Assembly: GCA_025938055.1 (NCBI GenBank)
Contig: JAICQC010000049.1
Span: forward strand, 1 to 16,257
Direction of reading: 5' to 3'
Length of the DNA: 16,257 nt
DNA from: Anaerolineales bacterium
GTDB taxonomy: Bacteria; Chloroflexota; Anaerolineae; Anaerolineales; Villigracilaceae
Of the stretch, positions 1-7,046 are shown piece after piece. The notes below the pieces were generated by a model. That model saw only the letters and a program-made list of their open reading frames with translations. It made no database searches and was not told where the DNA came from. A program made the translations under genes and the position numbers. The stretch's first letter is position 1, and each line of letters opens with the position of its first letter.

Positions 1-683
1 AGCGCGTTCTCGACGAGGTTATAAACGGCGAGTACCAGCAGGTCGCGGTCACCTGTAATCGTCGGGAATGGCGATGGCACTTTGGGGATCAACAGATTGA
101 CTTCACGTCCTTCATAGGCAGGCAACACATGCGCGGCATCCACCACATCCTGCAGCAGGTCGGGCACGTCCACCTGCCAAAGCTCGATCGGGCGCTCGCC
201 CAGGTCAGAAAGCTTGCGCAGATCCGTGAGTAAACGCGTCAGGCGTTCCACCGCGTGACTGGCGTTTTCCACCGCGCGCTGGCGGTCCGTGCTGCTGTGC
301 ACCTCCTGCATGTTGACCAGCGCGGCGCGCAGCCCGGTAAGAGGGTTTTTGATCTCGTGATCCAGCCGCCGCAGGAAACTCCGGCGTCCGTGTTCTGCGT
401 CGCGCTTTGCATCCTCCACCATCATCTGCGTTTTTTCCTGCCGGCGAATCGAGCGATTATAAAAGATCAATAACAGACCAGTAATAAAAAGCCCCATCAA
501 TAGAGCGACAATGCCCAGGTTGCGAATGGTCATGCCGAAGACAAACGCAAAGATCCCAAAATCGGCGGTCACCATGAACGGCGGCAGAGACTGGGCAAGC
601 GCGTTGATCAGGGCAAATTCAACCACGCCTGCGATTAGTGGAAGAAACACCAGCAGTAGATTCAACCAGCTTCTTTTGAGCAT
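1..683 (-). CDS. Sensor histidine kinase, N-terminal 227 residues (cut by left edge)
   Basis: Membrane-bound sensor kinase expected to autophosphorylate on His and pass the phosphate to the response regulator encoded just upstream. Translating the minus strand from the ATG at 683 gives an open frame to the edge. Hydrophobic segments lie at about residues 6-30 and 55-76, with a further hydrophobic stretch near 42-51. There is no large extracellular sensor domain and no clear HAMP. A charged helix (77-103) leads into the H-box LDHEIKNPLTG with His109. The N-box begins at 219-227 (VYNLVENA) where the window ends, so the rest of the ATPase domain lies outside. The start is 12 nt past the regulator's stop codon, so the two are almost certainly co-transcribed. 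No strong ribosome binding site precedes the ATG. The kinase assignment is firm; the signal sensed is unknown. Confidence 0.9.
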   Translation of the reverse strand, partial: MLKRSWLNLLLVFLPLIAGVVEFALINALAQSLPPFMVTADFGIFAFVFGMTIRNLGIVALLMGLFITGLLLIFYNRSIRRQEKTQMMVEDAKRDAEHGRRSFLRRLDHEIKNPLTGLRAALVNMQEVHSSTDRQRAVENASHAVERLTRLLTDLRKLSDLGERPIELWQVDVPDLLQDVVDAAHVLPAYEGREVNLLIPKVPSPFPTITGDRDLLVLAVYNLVENA

Positions 684-695
684 ACGGGAATAATC

Positions 696-1415
696 TTACC
701 CCTCTCCGTGTACCGGTGCAATGAAGCGATAGCCCTCCCCGGGAATGGTCTCGATAAAGCGCGGCTCAGCCGGGTCGTCATCCAAGGCGCGGCGCAGCTC
801 TGCCATGCGTGTGTCCACAGTGCGCGTGCCCGCGGGATATTCCCAACCCCAGACCGCCTCCAGCAATCGTTCGCGCGTCACTGCCTCATCGGGATGCGTC
901 ATCAGGTATTCAAGGACCGATAGAGCCTTGGGGGTTAACTCCACGGTCTTGCCCGCGAGTGTGGCGCGCCGGGCGCGGCGATCCAGAGAGAGATCATGCG
1001 CGGTCAGCAACCACGCGGCAGAGAGCGAACGCTCCCCCGGTCGCACACGCCGCAGCACCGCGCGGATGCGCGCCAGCAATTCATGTGGATCGAACGGCTT
1101 GTTGAGGTAATCGTCTGCGCCTTCCTCGAGAGCCAGAGCGCGCTCCGAGGCTTCCCCCACCTGAGTTAACAGGATGGTCGGAGTCCAGATCTTGGCTTTG
1201 CGCAGACGGCGCAACGTTTCACGTCCATCCATGCGCGGCATGAGCACGTCGAGGATGATCAGCTCGGGATGGTGAGCCTGCGCCTTTTCCAGCGCGCTGA
1301 CTCCGTCTGAAACGACCAGCACATGGAACCCGGCTCGTTCCAGGAATGGCGCGAGGCTGTCCGCGATAGTCGGGTCGTCGTCAGCGAGCAGGAGTGTGGA
1401 TCGATCGGTAGGCAT
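696..1415 (-). CDS. OmpR/PhoB-type response regulator
   Basis: DNA-binding response regulator partnered with the adjacent histidine kinase. Numbering from the TTG at 1418, the receiver domain spans about residues 7-125. It shows the acidic cluster D13-D14-D15, phosphoacceptor D57 (ILDVLMPRMDG), T85 and K107 (NKPFDP). A C-terminal winged helix of about residues 137-236 carries the typical RTVDTRMAELRRAL recognition segment and ends in GEGYRF. An upstream TTG at 1418 is possible, but the ATG at 1415 sits 5 nt after AGGGAG and is the better start. The length of about 239 aa is normal for the family. The gene follows an intrinsic terminator, and I see no convincing promoter in the roughly 50 nt between. 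It may have a weak promoter or depend on read-through. The regulated genes cannot be told from sequence; the neighbouring secreted protein is one candidate. Confidence 0.95.
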   Translation of the reverse strand: MPTDRSTLLLADDDPTIADSLAPFLERAGFHVLVVSDGVSALEKAQAHHPELIILDVLMPRMDGRETLRRLRKAKIWTPTILLTQVGEASERALALEEGADDYLNKPFDPHELLARIRAVLRRVRPGERSLSAAWLLTAHDLSLDRRARRATLAGKTVELTPKALSVLEYLMTHPDEAVTRERLLEAVWGWEYPAGTRTVDTRMAELRRALDDDPAEPRFIETIPGEGYRFIAPVHGEG

Positions 1416-1466
1416 CAATTCTCCCTCACCCTGGTCCTCTCCGCTTGGGAAAGCCGGAAGGGCGAG

Positions 1467-1497
1467 AAAAAAGCCTGGCCCATGCGGACCAGGCCTT
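1467..1497 (-). terminator. Rho-independent terminator after the secreted protein gene
   Basis: Read on the minus strand, a GCCTGG/CCAGGC stem with a 10-nt loop is followed by six T residues (plus-strand A run 1467-1472). It lies 24 nt past the stop of the gene ending at 1521 and ahead of the response regulator, so it separates the two transcription units. Confidence 0.8.
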
Positions 1498-1520
1498 GGT
1501 CGGAAACGAAACGGAATAAG

Positions 1521-4139
1521 CTAGGATGTGATCCTGCCATAGGTGGACATGGTCGTGCCGATCACAGCCGATTCTGCCGCCATATCGAATACCGGTGGAG
1601 GCGTTGCATAGTTGCCGGGGTTGGCGGAATGGAGCACGAATGCGAGGCTGATGCAGGCATTGTTATTCGTCGTGGAATAGGCGGTCCAATCGTAGCGGTT
1701 GCCTGCCGCGGCACCCTGACCCGATTGCTTCAGAAATTGCATGTTGTTGATGGTTACATTTTCAGAAGCCGTAGGGTTTTCCACTGCCGGGCTGACGCAT
1801 GGATCCGCGCCTTCCACTACATGGATCTGGATATATTTCGACAGCAGGTTCGTCCCTGCCCTGACGAGTGGCAGGTTCACACGTCCGGTATTGTCTGACT
1901 GGCTTACAATGTTCGCGCCGGTAGGTAGTGTGAACTTAAAGTTGTACTTTGTGTTCTGATACAAATTCCCGGTAACGACGGTCGGCTGGGTCGGCGTGGA
2001 AGAGGGCGTCCCGGGCGTTGCTGAGGGGCTCGGCGGGGTGTTCGTCTCGGTCCCGCTGCCTGGCACCGCGGTCGTTGGGACAGCTGTTGTGGCAACTGGT
2101 GTGGTCGCGGTCGTCGGCACTGCCGTGGTCGGCGCGGACGTGGCAGGTGAGGCGCCCGCACGATAGATGTGCGGTCCCACCCAGAGAGCGCGGTCGCCTG
2201 AGGCGGAGCCATACGCCAGCACCGTCAGGATGAACTTCACATCTCTGCCAGCCAGCGAGCTTAAGTCCACATCCACGTTGTAGAAATTGCCTTCATAGCG
2301 CTCCAGGAATGGACCCCAGAAGGTACGGATGGGATCGTTGCCCGTCTGATAATCCAGGCGGAAGACCACGAAACAGTTCGTCGCGCCGCCTTCGCAGTTG
2401 ATCACCGAGCGGAAGCGGTCACCCGCCTGCACCCGGAACGGGGGGAAGAAACCCTGGATATAGCCGTTAGACACGTTCTGCGGGAAGGTCAGGATGCCGG
2501 GTCGTGAATCGGTAGCTCCCGATTCAAGTTTGGGACTGGCTACTTTGAGCACAAATCCCTTGGCATCACCGTCGGTCCCGGGGCACTCCATTAGCTTACC
2601 TGCACCTGTGTACCAGGTTACGCCAGTAGCGCAGGCATTGGCTGCAAAGTCATAGGCTGTGTTCGCGCCAGGCGTGGTTGTGGGACCCGTGGGAGTGGCA
2701 GTGACCGTCGGTCCACCGGGTGTGACGGTCGGTCCGGTAACCTTGATATCTACCCACCAGGGCTTGTTCGCCTGCGCACCGATGCCGAAGAGTGCGCCGT
2801 TGGCATTCTTGAACATCCAGTAGCCGCGATAGGAACCAGCCGCTGAAGGCGCGGTCATGTTGATGGAAATATCCACCGTTTGACCCACAGGGACATCCTT
2901 CGGGAAGGCGGCGGATGCGGCAGCTCCCATCGGTTCGCCGCTGGAGAACACCAGTTGATAGGATGTGCTCCATGCACAGGTACCTATATTCTTCAGCCGC
3001 CAGGTCTTGGTGAAAGTTTGCCCTGGAGACATCACGGTGCCGTCCGGCACGGTCACATCGGAAATGAACTGAGCCTTGTCACATGCCGAAGGCGCCACAG
3101 TGGCGGTGGTGGAACCCTGCGTATTTGTGGGGGTGACGGTGGGAGGCGTGCCAGTCACCGTCGGTGGAGGCGTACTACCAGCGCGCGCAATGACCGGATT
3201 GCCCCACAATGCACGATCACCTACAGGGGAGCCCCAGGCAGAAACATAGAGAATGAACTTGACCTTCTGTCCTGCCAGCGGGCTCAGGTTGAGGTTCGCG
3301 TTGTACGTCCAGCCTTCGAATTTTTCACGGAAGGTCCAGAAGGTTCTGATCGTGTTGCCCACCTGGTAATCGAGGCGGTAGGCTACATAACAGGAAGTTG
3401 CGCCTGCCTGGCAGCCTACTGTCGTCTGGAAGCGGTCTCCGCTTTGGACGGTGAATTCCGGGTAAGTCGCCTGGATGTATCCATTTTTGATCTGGTGAGG
3501 AGAAACCAGCAAACCGGGCTGCGTGGCGACAACGCCGCTCTCGAAATTGGGTTTATCTATCGTGAATGCAAACCCTTTCGTATCTCCATCATTGCCAGGG
3601 AAGGAGAGCCCGCCCGCGCCGCTTGCCCAGGTCGCCGTGTCGGCTTCTTCGGTAAAGTCATACGCAACCCCGGTGGTAGGAGTGCCATTAACGTTTATCT
3701 CGACCCACCAGGACTTATTGGCTTGCACGCCAATACCAAAAATCACGCCATTGGCATTCTTGAATTTCCAATAGCCAATGTGACGACCTGCAGTGTTCGG
3801 GGCAGTCATATTCACGGTCACATCCACGGTCTGGCCGGGTGGAGTGTTCGACAAATTGACTGAGGTTGTAGACCCCATCTGCGAACCAGATTCATAGAAA
3901 CTGGTGTATGAGGTTGTCCACGTGCAGGTGCCAATATTCCTCAAGCGCCAGGTCTTGGTAAACGTGGCGCCGGCATTGAACTGTGTACCGTCCGGGACTG
4001 TTACATCGGCGACGAATTGCGCCCGATCGGTACATGTTTGCGCGGCAGCGGCATTCGTGGGCAATGCTGCCGCAGGGACGAGTGATAGTATCAACGCAAA
4101 TAGAACCAGCGCCGAAACAGCTTGCATTCTTGGTTTCAT
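1521..4139 (-). CDS. Secreted two-module protein with NBR1-type Ig-like domains
   Basis: Exported protein of 872 aa, likely cell-surface; function unknown. A signal peptide covers about residues 1-34 (hydrophobic core 8-26, then Ala-rich). Order: Ig-like domain of the 'next to BRCA1' type (36-150, ending in the Trp-rich NKSWWVEI), a putative beta-sandwich (159-321), a Pro/Thr linker (322-350), a second NBR1-type Ig (352-467), linker, second sandwich (495-662), a Thr/Ala/Pro linker (663-722) and a unique C-terminal domain (723-872). Paired cysteines recur at equivalent places (C36/C72 and C353/C388; C243/C250 and C582/C589), suggesting disulfides and an extracytoplasmic location. The start at 4139 is chosen because GGAGGAGG lies 5 nt upstream; an in-frame ATG at 4160 lacks this. 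The sandwich modules could bind carbohydrate by analogy with other secreted proteins, but I recognise no specific family for them. Confidence 0.9.
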   Translation of the reverse strand: MKPRMQAVSALVLFALILSLVPAAALPTNAAAAQTCTDRAQFVADVTVPDGTQFNAGATFTKTWRLRNIGTCTWTTSYTSFYESGSQMGSTTSVNLSNTPPGQTVDVTVNMTAPNTAGRHIGYWKFKNANGVIFGIGVQANKSWWVEINVNGTPTTGVAYDFTEEADTATWASGAGGLSFPGNDGDTKGFAFTIDKPNFESGVVATQPGLLVSPHQIKNGYIQATYPEFTVQSGDRFQTTVGCQAGATSCYVAYRLDYQVGNTIRTFWTFREKFEGWTYNANLNLSPLAGQKVKFILYVSAWGSPVGDRALWGNPVIARAGSTPPPTVTGTPPTVTPTNTQGSTTATVAPSACDKAQFISDVTVPDGTVMSPGQTFTKTWRLKNIGTCAWSTSYQLVFSSGEPMGAAASAAFPKDVPVGQTVDISINMTAPSAAGSYRGYWMFKNANGALFGIGAQANKPWWVDIKVTGPTVTPGGPTVTATPTGPTTTPGANTAYDFAANACATGVTWYTGAGKLMECPGTDGDAKGFVLKVASPKLESGATDSRPGILTFPQNVSNGYIQGFFPPFRVQAGDRFRSVINCEGGATNCFVVFRLDYQTGNDPIRTFWGPFLERYEGNFYNVDVDLSSLAGRDVKFILTVLAYGSASGDRALWVGPHIYRAGASPATSAPTTAVPTTATTPVATTAVPTTAVPGSGTETNTPPSPSATPGTPSSTPTQPTVVTGNLYQNTKYNFKFTLPTGANIVSQSDNTGRVNLPLVRAGTNLLSKYIQIHVVEGADPCVSPAVENPTASENVTINNMQFLKQSGQGAAAGNRYDWTAYSTTNNNACISLAFVLHSANPGNYATPPPVFDMAAESAVIGTTMSTYGRITS

Positions 4140-4205
4140 GGCTTCCTCCTCCGGTCTCATTCAGTTTATTAATACGTTCACAGAATTGCAGAAGTTCCCA
4201 TGGAT

Positions 4206-4253
4206 TCCCGAAAAAACTCGGGATTCCAGTCAACTGGCAATTGGGTTAACTGG
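4206..4253. other. Hairpin and 16-nt-spaced repeats in the leader of the secreted protein gene
   Basis: This lies between the predicted start site near 4271 and the ATG at 4139. TCCCGA (4206-4211) and TCGGGA (4218-4223) form a 6-bp hairpin with an A-rich loop on the plus strand. Next to it, GTCAACTGG (4229-4237) and GTTAACTGG (4245-4253) are direct repeats of period 16, and the first sits in the palindrome CCAGTCAACTGG (4226-4237). They could be operator half-sites or leader RNA structure. Function is inferred only from position. Confidence 0.35.
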
Positions 4254-4277
4254 CGTCTGCAATGACTATACGCCTCT

Positions 4278-4306
4278 AGTATAACTTTTCTTTAAGGATT
4301 GTTCAA
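4278..4306 (-). promoter_or_regulatory. Sigma-70-type promoter for the secreted protein gene
   Basis: On the minus strand, TTGAAC (plus 4301-4306) and TATACT (plus 4278-4283) are separated by exactly 17 nt, close to consensus. The predicted start near 4271 gives a leader of about 130 nt before the ATG at 4139. Confidence 0.6.
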
Positions 4307-4313
4307 TATCCTT
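4294..4313. promoter_or_regulatory. Palindrome in the divergent promoter region (candidate shared operator)
   Basis: AAGGAT (4294-4299) and ATCCTT (4308-4313) form inverted repeats around an 8-nt centre, with near-symmetry continuing outward (TTT/TAA flanks). The element covers the -35 box of the leftward promoter (4301-4306) and overlaps the position where the -35 of dinB would fall (about 4309-4314). A protein bound here could control both genes. It does not resemble the Gram-positive LexA box or the E. coli one. Confidence 0.4.
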
Positions 4314-4331
4314 TAATGACTCTTTTTTCCT

Positions 4332-4337
4332 TATAAT
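4332..4337 (+). promoter_or_regulatory. -10 box for dinB, positioned for a leaderless mRNA
   Basis: A perfect TATAAT ends 6 nt before the dinB ATG, which puts the expected start site at or beside the A of the start codon. No good -35 is seen at 16-18 nt upstream. The GGAGG at 4338-4342 is only 1 nt from the ATG, too close to work as a normal ribosome binding site, which supports a leaderless reading. Confidence 0.5.
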
Positions 4338-4343
4338 GGAGGC

Positions 4344-5552
4344 ATGCCACGCACAATCCTTCATATCGACCTGGATGCCTTTTACTGCGCCGTCGAAGAG
4401 ACACGCAATCCCGATCTGCGTGGCAAGGCATTCGCGGTGGGAGGCAAGCCGGAAGATCGCGGCGTGGTGGCTTCCTGCTCGTACGCCGCCCGGCGGATGG
4501 GTGTCCGTTCGGCGATGCCAATGGGCAAAGCGATCCGGCTCTGTCCGGGCCTGCTCGTCGTTCCGTCACGTCACCATCTTTATAGTGAGGTCTCGCGCCA
4601 GGTCATGGAGCGGCTACACGACCTCACGCCCCTCGTGGAACAGATCTCCATTGACGAGGCATTCCTGGACATTAGCGAAGTCTCCGGCTCGCCCGAGAAT
4701 ATCGCGCGTACATTACAGACGCGCATCCGAGAGGAGCTGCAATTGCCCTGCTCGATCGGGATCGCCTCGAACAAGATGGTCGCCAAGATCGCAACCGAGG
4801 TCGGGAAGAGTCTGGCGCTGCGCGAGACAAGCGAAGCAGTCCTGGGGATCACAGCCAGAGGTGAGGCGAAACCTCCCAACGCACTGACCGTTGTCCCGTT
4901 CGGAGAAGAAACGGCGTTCCTCGCGCGGCTCCCCGCGGATATGCTCTGGGGTGTCGGTCCAAAGACCTCCGCACGGCTAACCGAGCTTGGAATATACACA
5001 ATCGGTGATCTGGCGAAATGGCCCGAGAGCGAACTCATCCGCATGTTCGGCGAGAATGGGCGTGACCTGGCGCGGCATTCCAAAGGCATCGACGACCGCC
5101 CGATCACAACCGAGCATGAGACCAAATCCATCAGCCAGGAAATTACCTATTCAAAAGACGTGCGGGAGGATGCTATCCTGCAAAAGACATTACATGAAAT
5201 GTCTGCGGAAGTTGGGAAGCAATTGCGCCGGAACAACCTGGCAGGCAAGACGATCAAATTGAAACTCCGCTGGCCCGACTTCACAACGCTAACGCGGCAG
5301 ACCACATTGAATAGTCCCACCGATCAGGACGATGAGATCGAACGCATCGCGCTGGACTTGCTGAAATCGGTTCGCAAACCGTATCAGGCTGTGCGTTTGA
5401 TCGGTGTGGGTGTCACAGGGCTGGGGCAGCCTATTCGTCAATTGGGTCTGTGGGATGGGGACACGGAGAAGGAGCGTAAGCTGCAGGAAGCTGTGGATGA
5501 ACTCCGTGGAAAGTACGGAAAGCGGATCATTCAGCAGGAAGACTCTTCATGA
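4344..5552 (+). CDS. dinB: DNA polymerase IV (Y-family translesion polymerase)
   Basis: Error-prone polymerase that copies past damaged bases. The 402-aa length is typical of the family. Visible features are the N-terminal motif HIDLDAFYCAVE with metal ligand D9 and steric-gate Tyr14, the YAARRMGVRSAMPM finger segment (48-60), and the palm motif SIDEAFLDI with catalytic D104/E105. Further on are the SIGIASNKMVAKIA segment, a helix-hairpin-helix region (WGVGPKTSARLTELGI) and the little-finger domain. The beta-clamp-binding motif QLGLW (366-370) is followed by a helical tail of about 30 residues, so it is not at the extreme C-terminus as in E. coli. The ATG at 4344 fits the family's N-terminus exactly. 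It may lead an operon with the next three genes, although 53 nt separate it from the next. Confidence 0.97.
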   Translation: MPRTILHIDLDAFYCAVEETRNPDLRGKAFAVGGKPEDRGVVASCSYAARRMGVRSAMPMGKAIRLCPGLLVVPSRHHLYSEVSRQVMERLHDLTPLVEQISIDEAFLDISEVSGSPENIARTLQTRIREELQLPCSIGIASNKMVAKIATEVGKSLALRETSEAVLGITARGEAKPPNALTVVPFGEETAFLARLPADMLWGVGPKTSARLTELGIYTIGDLAKWPESELIRMFGENGRDLARHSKGIDDRPITTEHETKSISQEITYSKDVREDAILQKTLHEMSAEVGKQLRRNNLAGKTIKLKLRWPDFTTLTRQTTLNSPTDQDDEIERIALDLLKSVRKPYQAVRLIGVGVTGLGQPIRQLGLWDGDTEKERKLQEAVDELRGKYGKRIIQQEDSS

Positions 5553-5605
5553 ATTTGCTCACCTTAATCTGGAGAACCGCCTTTTCATAACGCAAAGAGA
5601 ATGCA

Positions 5606-6259
5606 ATGAAAATCCTCGATTTGAAAAAACAATTTAAACATCTTTATGCACCGTCCGCAAAAAAGGCTGAAATTGTGCAAGTGCCAAGCCTGCAATTCGC
5701 CATGATCGATGGTGCCATCGAGAAGGGGTCGGAACCCGGCAAGTCGCCTTCCTTCGCGGAAGCCACACAGGCTCTCTACAGCATCGTCTACACACTAAAA
5801 TTCATGCTCAAGAAACGCCAGACGGATCCGATTGATTATCCTGTCATGGCACTGGAGGGATTATGGTGGGTGGAGGACGGCATGTTCGATATCACAGTAA
5901 AAGATAATTGGTTTTACATACTGATGATCCTGCAGCCGGATGTGATCACACAGGATGCGTTTGCTGAAGGGCTCGTTCAAGTCCGCAAGAAGAAGGGTGA
6001 TTCGCCTGCGCTCTCGAAGCTGCATTTGGATCACTACGAGGAAGGTCTATGCGTTCAGATGATGCACATCGGTCCCTACGCCACCGAGCCTGCCACCGTT
6101 GAGCGGATGCGAGACCTTGCCCGGGAGAATGGCTATCGCGACCGTGTAGGGCTTGGTGGCAGGCATCATGAAATCTATCTCGGAGATCCGCGTAAAGCAG
6201 ACCCTCAGAAACTCAAAACGGTTCTGCGGCACCCCGTGGAAAAGGCGGGAGAATCATGA
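5606..6259 (+). CDS. GyrI-like small-molecule-binding protein (Lin2189/YtkR7 type)
   Basis: Cytoplasmic protein of 217 aa with a stand-alone GyrI-like (SOUL/effector-binding) fold and no DNA-binding domain. Marks of the Lin2189-type subfamily are the ALEGLWW segment (E84-W88), the MHIGPYATEPATVERM segment (153-168) and the C-terminal HHEIYLGDPRK followed by KLKTVLRHPV. As I recall the literature, some members of this group (YtkR7, C10R6, Lin2189) hydrolyse the cyclopropane of DNA-alkylating natural products, so a detoxifying role is possible; plain ligand binding is the alternative. It lies 53 nt after dinB, and its TGA overlaps the start of the next gene by 4 nt (ATGA). The ribosome binding site is weak (AAAGAG, 6 nt from the ATG). 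The family call is firm; the activity is inferred. Confidence 0.88.
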   Translation: MKILDLKKQFKHLYAPSAKKAEIVQVPSLQFAMIDGAIEKGSEPGKSPSFAEATQALYSIVYTLKFMLKKRQTDPIDYPVMALEGLWWVEDGMFDITVKDNWFYILMILQPDVITQDAFAEGLVQVRKKKGDSPALSKLHLDHYEEGLCVQMMHIGPYATEPATVERMRDLARENGYRDRVGLGGRHHEIYLGDPRKADPQKLKTVLRHPVEKAGES

Positions 6260-6675
6260 ACGTAAAAAGCCTGTCCCTGTCCGTCAGCACCCAAGGCAAT
6301 GCAGATATTCACGATATTACCGATCAGGTCGCCAGGAGCATTCTCGAAAGCGGACTCAAAGCTGGGACCGTGACCATCTTCTGCCCTTCGTCTACCTCAG
6401 CGCTTACAACTATCGAATACGAGGGCGGCGCGCTCAGCGATCTACGCCGGCTCTTCGATGAGATCATCCCGCAGAACCGCGAGTACGCGCATAACGAGCG
6501 CTGGCACGACGGCAACGGTCACAGCCATGTGCGCGCCGCGCTGCTCGGACCCTCGCTCACCATCCCGTTTGTAGACGGTGAACTGACTCTGGGCACCTGG
6601 CAGCAGATCATCTATATGGATTTCGATAACCGTCCCCGCCAGCGAAAATTGGTGCTGCAACTGATCGGAGAATAA
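6256..6675 (+). CDS. yjbQ: YjbQ/UPF0047 family protein (secondary thiamine-phosphate synthase-like)
   Basis: Small cytoplasmic protein of 139 aa, full length for the UPF0047 family. Annotation pipelines call it 'secondary thiamine-phosphate synthase enzyme' because some members rescue thiE mutants weakly; the true cellular role is unsettled. Conserved features are PSSTSALTTIEYE (44-56), the His-rich metal-binding stretch AHNERWHDGNGHSHVRAALL (78-97) and LGTWQQIIYMDFD (112-124), which closes the active site. The gene starts inside the stop of the GyrI-like gene (ATGA overlap), so the two are translationally coupled. The end of its own coding sequence supplies the GGAG that serves the next gene. 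No other thiamine gene is nearby. Confidence 0.93.
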   Translation: MNVKSLSLSVSTQGNADIHDITDQVARSILESGLKAGTVTIFCPSSTSALTTIEYEGGALSDLRRLFDEIIPQNREYAHNERWHDGNGHSHVRAALLGPSLTIPFVDGELTLGTWQQIIYMDFDNRPRQRKLVLQLIGE

Positions 6676-6677
6676 GC

Positions 6678-7037
6678 TTGGTCTGTTACTACCATCCAGA
6701 TAGACCCGCCGTTGGGTTCTGTAAATACTGTCAGCGCGGGCTCTGCTCCGGTTGCGCCGCGCCTGCCGGGGATTCTCTCGCCTGCAAAGGCTTGCACGAG
6801 GAACAGGTCCGCGCCATGGAAGCATTGATGCAAAAGAATATTTTGCAGTCCAAACGCGTCGGGTCGGACTACTTGCGGAACACAATCTTTTACGGAGTTG
6901 TCGGGGTATTGTTTACCGCTTTTGGATTTTCTCAACTACGATTTCTCGGCTTGCAGGCACTCGTCTATTTGATGATCGGGCTGGCGCTGCTCTGGGCGGC
7001 GCTGGCAAATTATTTAGAGAGCAGGAAATATAAGTAA
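6678..7037 (+). CDS. Small B-box-like zinc-binding membrane protein
   Basis: A 119-aa protein with an N-terminal zinc-ligand set resembling a bacterial B-box: C3, H6, C15, C18, C23, C26, C36 and H40, eight residues, enough for two zinc ions. A short charged helix follows, then two membrane segments (about 68-86 and 90-113) and a basic tail. The zinc module probably faces the cytoplasm. The start is a TTG at 6678 immediately after the yjbQ stop, with GGAG about 8 nt upstream inside yjbQ; no ATG occurs before the zinc ligands. Bacterial proteins of this build are usually unannotated, and a role in protein-protein contact at the membrane is a guess. It is last in the dinB-led run and is followed by a palindromic repeat. 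Confidence 0.8.
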   Translation: MVCYYHPDRPAVGFCKYCQRGLCSGCAAPAGDSLACKGLHEEQVRAMEALMQKNILQSKRVGSDYLRNTIFYGVVGVLFTAFGFSQLRFLGLQALVYLMIGLALLWAALANYLESRKYK

Positions 7038-7046
7038 TTGCCGCCC

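Noticed and set aside
2880..3863. Long plus-strand open frame of 327 codons
   Set aside because: It is antisense to the secreted protein gene, whose signal peptide, domains and binding site are clear. The frame is Arg/Gly-rich and resembles no family.
4206..4223. Terminator or riboswitch in the leader of the secreted protein gene
   Set aside because: The stem is only 6 bp and no T run follows on the minus strand. No known riboswitch pattern is visible.
4580..5131. Minus-strand open frame of 183 codons inside dinB
   Set aside because: It lies entirely opposite a complete Y-family polymerase gene and shows no domain.
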